Shown here one piece after another: positions 17,255 to 25,291 of a DNA stretch of 64,000 nucleotides (positions are counted from its first letter, which is position 1; every line of letters starts with the position of its first letter). The stretch comes from Sinobacterium norvegicum (GTDB taxonomy: Bacteria > Pseudomonadota > Gammaproteobacteria > Pseudomonadales > Sinobacteriaceae). Made by a program: the position numbers and the translations under genes. Location of the stretch: contig NZ_CAKLPX010000003.1 of NCBI RefSeq assembly GCF_923077115.1, forward strand, positions 62,001 through 126,000, given 5' to 3'. The notes under the pieces are model-generated. The model had not been told where the DNA came from, did not search any database, and was given only the letters and a program-made list of their open reading frames with translations.

Positions 17255-17548
17255 TGACTCTTTTTGTGTTACTCCTGATAGCGAAATTTATCGTCTCCTC
17301 ACACTCGATGTTGAATAATAGGTACGCTTCAAGTCGTCTTGATTAAAAAAATGTAAAAAAAGTTGAGAAATTAAAAAATATTTATTCATAATAAATAGAT
17401 ACTTACGGGTTTATCTTGGGGGTTTTTTAAGTCCTTACGTAGTTTTACGCATACACGTTTCAACATTTGATCATATAAAATCTTCATACCGATTTGATGT
17501 AAGTCATTTTAAAAAACATAATCAGATGAAATTACGGGGTTTGCGACC
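17255..17548. other. AT-rich gap after the CoA-transferase gene
   Basis: AT-rich and with several short A-tracts. I see no credible coding frame, terminator or palindrome here. A leader for the small gene that starts at 17549 may lie in the last 100 bases, but no clear promoter hexamers were found. Confidence 0.5.
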
Positions 17549-17680
17549 ATGTACTATGTCACGACAGAACACTCTTTAACGCCAACTACCCGCGCCTTTC
17601 GTAGCGCCACAGAACAAAATCGTTACTATCTTCATATGAAAAAACAGGGCATTGCCTGTTATCAATGGAAGCGCGTATAA
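17549..17680 (+). CDS. Possible 43-residue small protein of unknown function
   Basis: An ATG-started frame of 43 codons. The product starts 'MYYVTTEHSLTPTTR' and ends 'GIACYQWKRV'; it is basic, with four Tyr, one Trp and one Cys, no membrane segment and no signal peptide. A G-rich stretch (GGGG) lies 9 bases before the ATG as a weak ribosome site. A perfect terminator starts 20 bases after the stop, and there is no other gene in the gap, so the transcript seems to exist for this frame or as a small RNA. I do not recognise it. A pure non-coding transcript is the alternative. Confidence 0.5.
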   Translation: MYYVTTEHSLTPTTRAFRSATEQNRYYLHMKKQGIACYQWKRV

Positions 17681-17699
17681 AGATTACATTGTTGCTGAT

Positions 17700-17736
17700 A
17701 AAAAATGCAGGCTAAGAAGTTAGCCTGCATTTTTTT
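17700..17736 (+). terminator. Rho-independent terminator of the small gene
   Basis: Perfect 11-bp stem ATGCAGGCTAA/TTAGCCTGCAT, loop GAAG, with A and T tracts on either side that extend the stem. It begins 20 bases after the 43-codon frame. The flanking A-tract would let it act on the other strand too. Confidence 0.9.
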
Positions 17737-17864
17737 GTGCTATTTGTAAGATGAGTAATTATTTAGAATGCTTAGGTACAATTACGAATGTTGATATACC
17801 TCATCTTTAGCAATAATGATTGCGTTGACACAGTGACGTGTCTTTCCAACATCCAAGGTATTGT

Positions 17865-17898
17865 GCCGTATTCACTTATTTGAATACGGCTTTTTTTT
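17865..17898 (+). terminator. Second rho-independent terminator, no gene assigned
   Basis: Perfect 10-bp stem GCCGTATTCA/TGAATACGGC with a 6-base loop followed by eight T. It acts only on the plus strand, yet the nearest plus-strand frame already has its own terminator at 17700-17736. This implies another short plus-strand transcript ending here, or a back-up terminator. Confidence 0.85.
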
Positions 17899-17923
17899 GC
17901 CTGAAATTTGTCAAATTAAAAGT

Positions 17924-17950
17924 AAAAAAAAGCAGCGATAAATCGCTGCG
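17924..17950 (-). terminator. Rho-independent terminator of the kstD-like gene
   Basis: Read on the minus strand: stem GCAGCGA/TCGCTGC, loop of 4, followed by seven or more T. Lies 26 bases after the stop of the ketosteroid-dehydrogenase-like gene. Confidence 0.85.
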
Positions 17951-17975
17951 TTTAATCGAGAATAGCGCGAAGTGC

Positions 17976-19718
17976 CTAGGCGCTTGCTGTCTCTTGTAGC
18001 TCGCGGAAGACCGCTTCGTTTTCGACGCCGGCCAAATGCTTGGCGGCCAGCCAACCGTAGGTCATCGCTGGGCCGAGGGTTGAACCGGGGCCTGGGTAGG
18101 TGGGTAGAATCGCCGCCGAACAGTTACCGCAGGCATAGAGACCATCGATGGCACTGCCATCCTCACGGATCACCTGAGCGTTGATGTTGGTCTGCAGGCC
18201 ACCGTGGGTACCGAAATCACCGGGATCGATACGAATAGCATAGAACGGCCCCTCGTTGATCGGTGCCATACAGGGGTTTGGTGTGACAGTGGCATCGCCA
18301 TAGTATTGATCGTAGGCGGTATCGCCACGGCCAAACTCACGGTCTTTACCAGCGACAGAGTCCTCGTTCATATTCTTAACCGTGCTGTTTAAGCCGGCCT
18401 TATCGATGCCGAGTTTATCGGCCAGATCGTCGATGTTATCGGCGATGGCCATAAAGCCGTTTTCGAAATAACTCTTGGGCAACTGGCTGTCGGGGCGCAG
18501 CCCCTTGGTCAGTAATGGGCCAACAACATATTCCTTGCGGAAGCGATTGTCGAATACCATATAGGCAGGAACCTGTTCGCTGTCGGCAGAGTGTTTGTCG
18601 AACAACTCACGCTGATAGGCCATATAATTTTGTGACTCATTGGCAATACGTTCACCGCGCATATTGACCACGCAGGAGCCGGGCATCGATTTCTCGATAA
18701 TGGCCAGACGTGGTGCTGGCTCATCGGGTGCTGAAATAGTGGTACACCACCAGGCCGAGTTCATTAAGCGGGTATCGGCACCGACGGCCATGCCAGCAAT
18801 GTGAGCATCGCCGGTATTGGTATCGACGCCGCCAGACCAGGAGGCATTGGTTGGCTTGGGCAGATACTGATCGCGCATTTGCTGATTCTTCTCAAACCCC
18901 CCAGCGGCGAGAATAACGCCCTTGTTAGCTTTGATGCGATAGGGCTTACCGTTCTTCTCGGCCAGCACACCGACGACCTTGCCGTCCTCGGTGATTAACT
19001 CTTTCATCGGTGACTCTAACCAAAGGGGGATGTTGCGGTCTTTGAGGGCGAGGAATAGGCGGGCAACACCGGCGCTACCACAGGTAATTCGACGGGAGCG
19101 TTTATTCTTAAATAACCAGCCGAAGTCGGTGAGGTAGTTGGCAAACAACTTCATCGTTAGGCCGATCCAGCCCTTGGCGCGGGTCATCAATATCTGCGCC
19201 TCCTCCTGGGTCATACCGATACGGTCCAGCATATAAATCATATGGTGGGTGTCGACCAGGTTGTGCATATCGTCGCCGAGGTCAGATTTCTTGATCGGCT
19301 GTGGCTCGAGCGAGCGGTGACCATCACGGGCACCGGGGCTCTGCATATAGTAATCGGGATAATGACCCAGGGAGATATAATCGATATGTTCGCTGCGTTC
19401 AGATAAAAATTTCAGCATTTTTGGGGCATTCTGCAGGTAGTTATCGACCATCTGCCAGGGTACTTCATCGGCCGGAGTGGTGTCTTTCAAATAGGCGCGG
19501 GCCTCATCGAGGCTGTCTTGGGCGCCAGCGGCCTTGGAATAATGGCTGTTAGGAATCCAAATGCCGCCGCCAGACACGGAGCTGGTACCGCCAAATTTAT
19601 CGGCTTTCTCAAGTAGTAAAACGTCTTTTAGCCCTAGCTCATAGGCGCTTAGCGCAGCGGTCATAGCGCCGTTGCCGGAGCCGATGACGAGTACATCTAC
19701 CTCATGATCCCATTGCAT
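17976..19718 (-). CDS. kstD: 3-Ketosteroid-delta1-dehydrogenase-like FAD enzyme
   Basis: 580 residues. The N-terminal dinucleotide-binding 'VIGSGNGAMTAAL', followed by 'LEKADKFGGTSSVSGGGIWIP', is the KstD/fumarate-reductase-type FAD site. The C-terminal segment 'YAIRIDPGDFGTHGG' matches the KstD active-site strand with the catalytic Tyr and Gly, and 'YACGNCSAAILPTYPGPGSTLGPAMTYG' closes the FAD site. KstD removes hydrogens from C1-C2 of 3-ketosteroids; with KshA it triggers ring opening. A divergent LysR gene lies 146 bases away, and a terminator follows the stop. A related delta4 or 5alpha dehydrogenase specificity cannot be excluded. Confidence 0.85.
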   Translation of the reverse strand: MQWDHEVDVLVIGSGNGAMTAALSAYELGLKDVLLLEKADKFGGTSSVSGGGIWIPNSHYSKAAGAQDSLDEARAYLKDTTPADEVPWQMVDNYLQNAPKMLKFLSERSEHIDYISLGHYPDYYMQSPGARDGHRSLEPQPIKKSDLGDDMHNLVDTHHMIYMLDRIGMTQEEAQILMTRAKGWIGLTMKLFANYLTDFGWLFKNKRSRRITCGSAGVARLFLALKDRNIPLWLESPMKELITEDGKVVGVLAEKNGKPYRIKANKGVILAAGGFEKNQQMRDQYLPKPTNASWSGGVDTNTGDAHIAGMAVGADTRLMNSAWWCTTISAPDEPAPRLAIIEKSMPGSCVVNMRGERIANESQNYMAYQRELFDKHSADSEQVPAYMVFDNRFRKEYVVGPLLTKGLRPDSQLPKSYFENGFMAIADNIDDLADKLGIDKAGLNSTVKNMNEDSVAGKDREFGRGDTAYDQYYGDATVTPNPCMAPINEGPFYAIRIDPGDFGTHGGLQTNINAQVIREDGSAIDGLYACGNCSAAILPTYPGPGSTLGPAMTYGWLAAKHLAGVENEAVFRELQETASA

Positions 19719-19864
19719 TATTTTATTCTCCGCTGGTTGCGTATTGTGTTGATTAGTCGCTTAAATTTACCGGATGATGGCAGGGATAAGCTGTCGATAA
19801 CAGGTATTCTATCAACGATTACCGAATAATAATCTGTCGACAAATTAACAATGGTTGTGCAAAA

Positions 19865-20761
19865 ATGCACAGCATGAATTGGGAATTGATCAAAATTTTT
19901 CTGGCTGTCCATCGCAACGGCTCGGCCACAGCAGCGGCGAAATCGCTGAAAATAAACCACGCGACGGTGATTCGCCGACTGGCACAGCTGGAGCAAAACT
20001 TACAGCTGAGGTTGTTTGATCACCTGCAGACGGGCTATCGCATCACCGATGTCGGCCGTGCATTATTAGACGATGGCCTGAAGATGGAGGCCGCCGCCGT
20101 CAGCTTTGAGCGCAAGGCGCAGAGCCGGGGCGACCAGGCTGGCGGGGTGTTGAAGGTATCGATGCCAGAAACCGCCTTTGTCGATTTGAGTGCGGCGTTA
20201 AAAGGCTTCCATCAGCGCTATCCGCAGATTGAGTTACAGCTACTATCGACGGCCAAGATCAGTAACATGGCCAGGCTGGAGGCCGACGTGGTGATTCGCT
20301 TAACCAATGAGCCGCCGGTGCTGCTGGTGGGCAAGCAGGTGCAGACTGTTGGCTTTGGTGCCTATGCACACCGTGATTATATCGGGCAGTTCGATGACGC
20401 ACCCACCGCCGAGCAGTGTGGCTGGATCTTGTGGAGTGGCAGTGAGGCCAGCCCGATGCCGGAGGTGAACCAGCCGGTACGATTATTACAGCAGGTATTG
20501 CCCGCATTGCGACTGACGCTGACCAGTAACAGCATGGCCGAGATTATTACCGTTGTCCGTGCAGCTATGGGCGTCGGCTTATTATCCCATCAGGTGGCAG
20601 CGGAATACCCCGAGCTTGTGGCGCTGCCCTTTGACAATATTGTGGCCAGGGCAGGATTGGACAGTGCCGGACTGTGGTTGCTCACCCACCAGGACCTGCG
20701 CGATTCAGAGCGGGTAATGGCCTTTATCCGTTTTTTCTCTGAGCAGCTGTCGTCACAGTGA
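19865..20761 (+). CDS. LysR family transcriptional regulator next to kstD
   Basis: 298 residues with the LysR helix-turn-helix ('WELIKIFLAVHRNGSATAAA', 'INHATVIRRLAQLEQNL', 'LFDHLQTGYRITDVG') and an effector domain from about residue 90. The second ATG, 9 bases further, is also plausible; neither has a strong ribosome site. The divergent arrangement with kstD suggests it controls the ketosteroid dehydrogenase gene, perhaps in answer to a steroid intermediate. It is not of the KstR (TetR) type that controls actinobacterial steroid genes. Confidence 0.87.
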   Translation: MHSMNWELIKIFLAVHRNGSATAAAKSLKINHATVIRRLAQLEQNLQLRLFDHLQTGYRITDVGRALLDDGLKMEAAAVSFERKAQSRGDQAGGVLKVSMPETAFVDLSAALKGFHQRYPQIELQLLSTAKISNMARLEADVVIRLTNEPPVLLVGKQVQTVGFGAYAHRDYIGQFDDAPTAEQCGWILWSGSEASPMPEVNQPVRLLQQVLPALRLTLTSNSMAEIITVVRAAMGVGLLSHQVAAEYPELVALPFDNIVARAGLDSAGLWLLTHQDLRDSERVMAFIRFFSEQLSSQ

Positions 20762-20862
20762 GTCACCATCTGCTAAGGTAGTTTTGAGGTCGGTAGTTTT
20801 ACCGATAGGCCCTATCTATCAACATGGTATGCTCTAAGCGTTCGCTACCATAGGAGAAACCC

Positions 20863-21321
20863 ATGATCAGCCATTATTACCGCCGTGGTTACTTATTATT
20901 GGCGGCACTGCTTTCCGTCGTTGTTGCCGGTTGTTCCAGCGCCCCGCAAATTCCAGACTCGGTTTATCAGTTTGATCAGTTAGAAAGTGTTAAACGTGTA
21001 CAGAATTACCGCCTCGATGGCTGGGTGACGATTGATAACCGTTCGCTGATTGTCCGTACCTCACCGAGTAAGTCGTATTTGTTCGTGTTGGCCTACCCCA
21101 ATAATGATTTAAAATTTAAAAATGCCATTGCTATTAGCTCAACGGCCGGTAGTGTGCAGGTGAATTTTGACACTGTGTCGGTGATACAGGGTGGCAGTTC
21201 GGTGCCGGTGGTAATTAGTACCATCTACAAGCTCGACAGCCGCGACCAGGAAAAAGAAATCATCGCTGAGATCAACAGCCGCCGTGAAAAAGCGCAAACT
21301 GTCGCCGACAGGGCAGAATAA
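20863..21321 (+). CDS. Lipoprotein, DUF6491-like
   Basis: 152 residues. Lipoprotein signal: basic 'YYRRGY', hydrophobic core and lipobox 'VVAGC' with Cys at about residue 24. The mature part carries 'VQNYRLDGWVTIDNRSLIVRTSPSKSYLFVLA', the pattern of DUF6491 proteins, and ends in a charged helix. AGGAG lies 7 bases before the ATG and a terminator follows. Function unknown; it is expected at the inner or outer membrane facing the periplasm. Confidence 0.75.
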   Translation: MISHYYRRGYLLLAALLSVVVAGCSSAPQIPDSVYQFDQLESVKRVQNYRLDGWVTIDNRSLIVRTSPSKSYLFVLAYPNNDLKFKNAIAISSTAGSVQVNFDTVSVIQGGSSVPVVISTIYKLDSRDQEKEIIAEINSRREKAQTVADRAE

Positions 21322-21391
21322 TCTTGTCATTCGACGAGACGGCTTTAGCCGAGCCGTGTGCATAAATACAGATGTTACCGTGCTACAGATC

Positions 21392-21413
21392 AACCCGCCT
21401 CGGCGGGTTTTTT
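21392..21413 (+). terminator. Rho-independent terminator after the lipoprotein gene
   Basis: Stem ACCCGC/GCGGGT with loop CTCG and a T-run (21408-21413). GC-rich and compact. Confidence 0.85.
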
Positions 21414-21701
21414 GTGCGAAAAATTCACAAACTGGCTATTAATTCAGCGATTGTCACAGGGTTGTATTAGTGTCCACAAATTCTGTGGATAAGTTGTTGG
21501 GTAGTTTGTTGGCACAAGGCTGAAAGTGGCATGATGACTGGGGTGGTGACAAATTGATTGATTTCCAATCAAATTTATAAAGTCTTTATTAATCAATCGC
21601 TTATGTTTTTTCGGTGGCGCGGTGGATAAAAACTAGTCACAGCGGCATAGAGAGCTTAAAATTTGTGCATAAATGCGTCGCTCACCCCTGAGGTTGGGGG
21701 G
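21414..21701. other. Non-coding gap with DnaA-box-like sites and an AT-rich stretch
   Basis: No coding frame of note. It has a perfect DnaA-box consensus on the minus strand (TTATCCACA, 21484-21492), an 8/9 match at 21621-21629 and a 7/9 match at 21472-21480. Between them are an AT-rich stretch (about 21565-21605) and an inverted repeat TTGATTG-N5-CAATCAA (21554-21572). It may bind DnaA or simply be a promoter region; the neighbouring genes are not those of a chromosome origin. Confidence 0.4.
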
Positions 21702-21989
21702 TTAGCGGCCCAGTTTTTTGAATAGTACGATGGCGGTAATGACTAACAGGGAGTAGAAAATAATAAACTCAGTCGACATGAAGTCGAGGGCTGATAGGAG
21801 TGCGTATTGGGTGACGTTTTGCTCGGCGATTACCTGCTCGCTGTTGAATTGCATGGCAAAGCCGAGGGCGAGGACGAAAAATATAATCAGAGTGGCCAGC
21901 GACTGTCGGTGAATGCTATTCATCATTCGGCTAAACCGTGAAATTGGCTTGGGGTTTACCGTGGTGTCAATGTCTTGTTCGTTCATCAT
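21702..21989 (-). CDS. Small two-helix membrane protein of unknown function
   Basis: 95 residues from the first ATG; the frame extends upstream only through a TTG codon. Two hydrophobic helices at about 30-48 ('LATLIIFFVLALGFAMQF') and 70-90 ('FIIFYSLLVITAIVLF') and a basic 'KKLGR' end. This suggests an inner-membrane protein with both ends in the cytoplasm. No family recognised. It lies downstream of the lipoprotein, convergently, and upstream of an RND gene end, without operon partners. Confidence 0.55.
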   Translation of the reverse strand: MMNEQDIDTTVNPKPISRFSRMMNSIHRQSLATLIIFFVLALGFAMQFNSEQVIAEQNVTQYALLSALDFMSTEFIIFYSLLVITAIVLFKKLGR

Positions 21990-22159
21990 AACAGCGTGCC
22001 AGATCGTTGCAGCGAGGACGTCAGCTGCGGATGAGTGAGTTGGCAATATAGTGATCGATTATTGCAGTATTGGGTATTCGGAAATTTTCGTATGGTTATA
22101 GCGAAAACCGCAGTGTATCAGGTGACGCGCACCAGAGTTGGGTGGCGTCACGGTCAGGT

Positions 22160-25100
22160 TTAAATAGCCAGGCGTTGTCTCAGCCGAGTCTTCAGCCGTC
22201 TTAGGCCGACCCTGGCATCCTGCTCCACCGCGTATAGGCAGGGCAGATAAAACAGCGTAATCAGGCTGCCAAACAACACCCCCCAAAACATCGCCGCCAC
22301 CATCGGGCGCAGAAAGGGGTTGTCGCCCAACAGGCCATAGGCGGTGGGGAATAATCCAGCGACGGTGGTCAGTGTGGTGATGTAAATTGGTCGCAGGCGA
22401 GAGCTGGCGGCGTCGATGATTTGCATCTGACTGAGGAAGGCGCCGTCGACACGTTGCTTGTTGAGCTTGTCGATCATAATCAGCGAGTCGTTGACCAGAA
22501 TGCCAGCAAGCCCCGTCATACCGACCATGGCAGACAGGCTCATCTCAAAACCCTGCACCGCAAAGGCCAGCAATACACCGACGATGCCGAGGGGTATGAC
22601 GCTCATTACCAACAGTGGCTGGCTAATCGAATTGAACAGTAACACCAACAAAAACAGAATGCCGGCAAAGGCCAGGGTGGCGGCATTACCGACATCGCCC
22701 ATCGCCGCCTGCTGCCTGACTGATTCACCGCCCTGGCGAATTTCTAATTCAGGATAGCGCTGACGGAGCTCGGTGCGGGTGATGAACTCGGCGACGTTTT
22801 TATTGATCTCGGCCACTGAGATTTTGTCCTTATGCACATCGGCATAGACGGTAATCGTTCGGTCACCAAAGTCGTGTCGAATCGAGGATTCGCCGGGACG
22901 GCTGACGAGTTCTGCGACGTTGCGCAGCATAATCGGTTGGCCCTGATTGTTGATAATGCTGAGGCCATAGAGCGTCTCGGCCTTGCCCTGCTCGGGTTGT
23001 TTAAACTGCAGCCTAAATTTGATCCGCTCATCGACGGTTTGCAACTCGTCAATCAGCAGGCCATTAAAGGCAATACGCACGGCGCGGCTGACCTGTTGGA
23101 CGGTTAAGCCGTAGTCGGCCATCGCCTCGTGGTTGAGTACTAACTCGATCAAGTCCTTGCCTGGGCTGTAGCTACTCCAAACTTCCGCGGCTCCGGGTTG
23201 TTGATGTAAGTATTCACTGATCGCCTCGGCGACAAAGTAGCGTTGCTCGTGGTTGCCAACAATATCGACTTCTACGGCCCGACCGGTGGGTGGTGTATTC
23301 AATGAGGCCTCGACAACCAGTTTGATAAAGGGAGCGCTATCACTGAGTTCGCTACGCAGTGTTTGCATTAATTCGTTGGCATCGAGTTGGCGTTCACCAA
23401 GGGGAACTAAAAATATATTCATCAAACCCCAGGATGGCTGTTGGCCGCTGGTCACATCCTGCGCTCTGCCGTCATGATGGCCAATAGTATATTTAATATT
23501 CAGCAGGTCGTGCTGCTCAATCATCGCCCGAACCCGTTGGTCGAGTCCCTGCATGGCCAGCTGTGTCTGCTCGAAAGGCGTGCCGACCGGCATCTCGGCC
23601 TTGATGATGATATTGTCGATATCACCACTGGGATAGAGGTTCATGCGCAAATTATTGGCGCTGATATAACCGATTACAATACTGCCGACGGTCATAATAG
23701 CGAGGGCGCGATAGCGGTTATAAATAAACACCCGCAACCATTTCTGGTAGAACACTTCTATGGGCTTAAACCAGGTACGTTCTTGTCCCTTGCCATCTTC
23801 GGCGTTCTTGCTCAACGCATGAGCCATATGGGCGGGTAGCATGAGCTTGCACTCGATCAATGAGGCAACTAACACCATCATTACCATTGCCGGCACCACC
23901 CACATAAACTTGCCCTCGGTACCGGATAAAAATAACAGTGGTGCAAACGCCAGCAGTGTTGTTGCTGAGCTGGTCAATACCGGTGCGGCGATCTCATGGG
24001 TACCGTTGATGGCGGCATCGATAGGCGAATCGCCCTGTTCGCTGCGCTGGAAAATACTCTCGGCGATAACTATGGCATCGTCAACCAGAATACCCAGCAT
24101 TAAAATGAGGGCGCCGATACTGGTTTGATTAATACTCATACCGAGCATTGGCATGAAAATAAAAGCCATTAAAATCGCAGTAGGGATGCCGACGACCACC
24201 CAGATAGTAAAGCGGAAGGGGAAGAAGGCCAGCAGCACGGCAAACACTAACACGATACCGGCGAGGGCATTGTCGACTAACATGTTCATCATGTTGCGAG
24301 TAAAGCGGGTATTGTCGTTAAAAGCTTCCAGAGTGACGCCCAGGGGGAGTGTGGGCTGAACACGCTCAACAAAGGCACGTAGGTTGTTGGCGGCTTCTAA
24401 CTCATCGGCGTCAGCCCCCTTAATCACTTGCATGCTGATGCCGGGGCGGCCATTGGAGTAGGATTGAATACTCCAGTCCTCGTAGTCAATGACCACATCG
24501 GCAATGTCACGAACCCGTAAATAGTTACCGGGTTCACCGACCCTGATAATGACCTCGGCTAATTCCTTGGGGTCTTTAAACTCACCGACGGTAATAATAT
24601 CGCGTTCGCTCTGAAATGAACTGATAGAGCCGCCTGAATCGCGTACGTTGCGGGCGGTAATCGCACTGATTACTTCGTCATAGCTGACGCCTAGCTGATG
24701 CAGGCGCTGTGGGTCGAGTAATATTTTGACTTCTTTGCGGCGGAAACCTTCCTTGTTGATGGCCGAGACACCGGGTACTAAGCGCAGTTGGTTGACGATC
24801 TTACGGCTGGATTGACGCAAGACTTCCTCGGACACATCGCCGTGTAGCAACAGCTCCATAATGGGAATACGATCGGGGTCATGACGGGTGACCAGCGGCT
24901 TGTAGGGCAGGTCGTCGGGTAATCGGGCGGCGGCGCGGTCGACGGCTTTTTGTAAATCCTGTTCGAAGACGGCATTTTGACTGCGGTTGTTATCGGGGTT
25001 GGCCTCGACTAATAGGCTGGAAGAGCCCTCCATCGAACTCGAAATCAGTTTTTCTAAACCGCTGATCTCCAGTATTTCCTCCTCCAGAGGCACGGTGACC

Positions 25101-25288
25101 GAAAGCTCAATATCCTCGGCACTGGCGCCGGGGCGGGAGGTAGAGACGGTAAATTTACCCAGATCCATGGACGGGTAAGAGCTGTATTCTTGATTCGATA
25201 AGGTGATATAGCCAACCATAAAGATTAGCGCCAAGATTAAATTGACCAGCAGTGGCCGGCGGGCAAAAAAGCCGATGAGTTGTTTCAT
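22160..25288 (-). CDS. RND efflux permease (HAE1/AcrB-like), first system
   Basis: A 1042-residue inner-membrane RND pump with the usual 12 helices: one at the N-terminus ('LLVNLILALIFMVGYITLS'), helices 2-6 near residues 335-480, and helices 8-12 near 860-1020. The proton-relay motif is 'LGILVDDAIVIAESIFQ' in TM4. Two large periplasmic loops follow TM1 and TM7. The adaptor gene ends 4 bases upstream on the same strand, so the pair is one operon. No outer-membrane channel gene is adjacent, so a shared TolC-type channel would be needed. Cargo unknown; drugs, bile salts or steroids are possible. Confidence 0.92.
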   Translation of the reverse strand: MKQLIGFFARRPLLVNLILALIFMVGYITLSNQEYSSYPSMDLGKFTVSTSRPGASAEDIELSVTVPLEEEILEISGLEKLISSSMEGSSSLLVEANPDNNRSQNAVFEQDLQKAVDRAAARLPDDLPYKPLVTRHDPDRIPIMELLLHGDVSEEVLRQSSRKIVNQLRLVPGVSAINKEGFRRKEVKILLDPQRLHQLGVSYDEVISAITARNVRDSGGSISSFQSERDIITVGEFKDPKELAEVIIRVGEPGNYLRVRDIADVVIDYEDWSIQSYSNGRPGISMQVIKGADADELEAANNLRAFVERVQPTLPLGVTLEAFNDNTRFTRNMMNMLVDNALAGIVLVFAVLLAFFPFRFTIWVVVGIPTAILMAFIFMPMLGMSINQTSIGALILMLGILVDDAIVIAESIFQRSEQGDSPIDAAINGTHEIAAPVLTSSATTLLAFAPLLFLSGTEGKFMWVVPAMVMMVLVASLIECKLMLPAHMAHALSKNAEDGKGQERTWFKPIEVFYQKWLRVFIYNRYRALAIMTVGSIVIGYISANNLRMNLYPSGDIDNIIIKAEMPVGTPFEQTQLAMQGLDQRVRAMIEQHDLLNIKYTIGHHDGRAQDVTSGQQPSWGLMNIFLVPLGERQLDANELMQTLRSELSDSAPFIKLVVEASLNTPPTGRAVEVDIVGNHEQRYFVAEAISEYLHQQPGAAEVWSSYSPGKDLIELVLNHEAMADYGLTVQQVSRAVRIAFNGLLIDELQTVDERIKFRLQFKQPEQGKAETLYGLSIINNQGQPIMLRNVAELVSRPGESSIRHDFGDRTITVYADVHKDKISVAEINKNVAEFITRTELRQRYPELEIRQGGESVRQQAAMGDVGNAATLAFAGILFLLVLLFNSISQPLLVMSVIPLGIVGVLLAFAVQGFEMSLSAMVGMTGLAGILVNDSLIMIDKLNKQRVDGAFLSQMQIIDAASSRLRPIYITTLTTVAGLFPTAYGLLGDNPFLRPMVAAMFWGVLFGSLITLFYLPCLYAVEQDARVGLRRLKTRLRQRLAI

Positions 25289-25291
25289 CGT

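Noticed and set aside
17751-17807. 18-codon ATG frame between the two terminators
   Set aside because: Too short, no ribosome site and no distinctive composition.
17825-17830. TTGACA as a -35 promoter element
   Set aside because: No acceptable -10 hexamer at 16-18 bases; could not be supported as a promoter.
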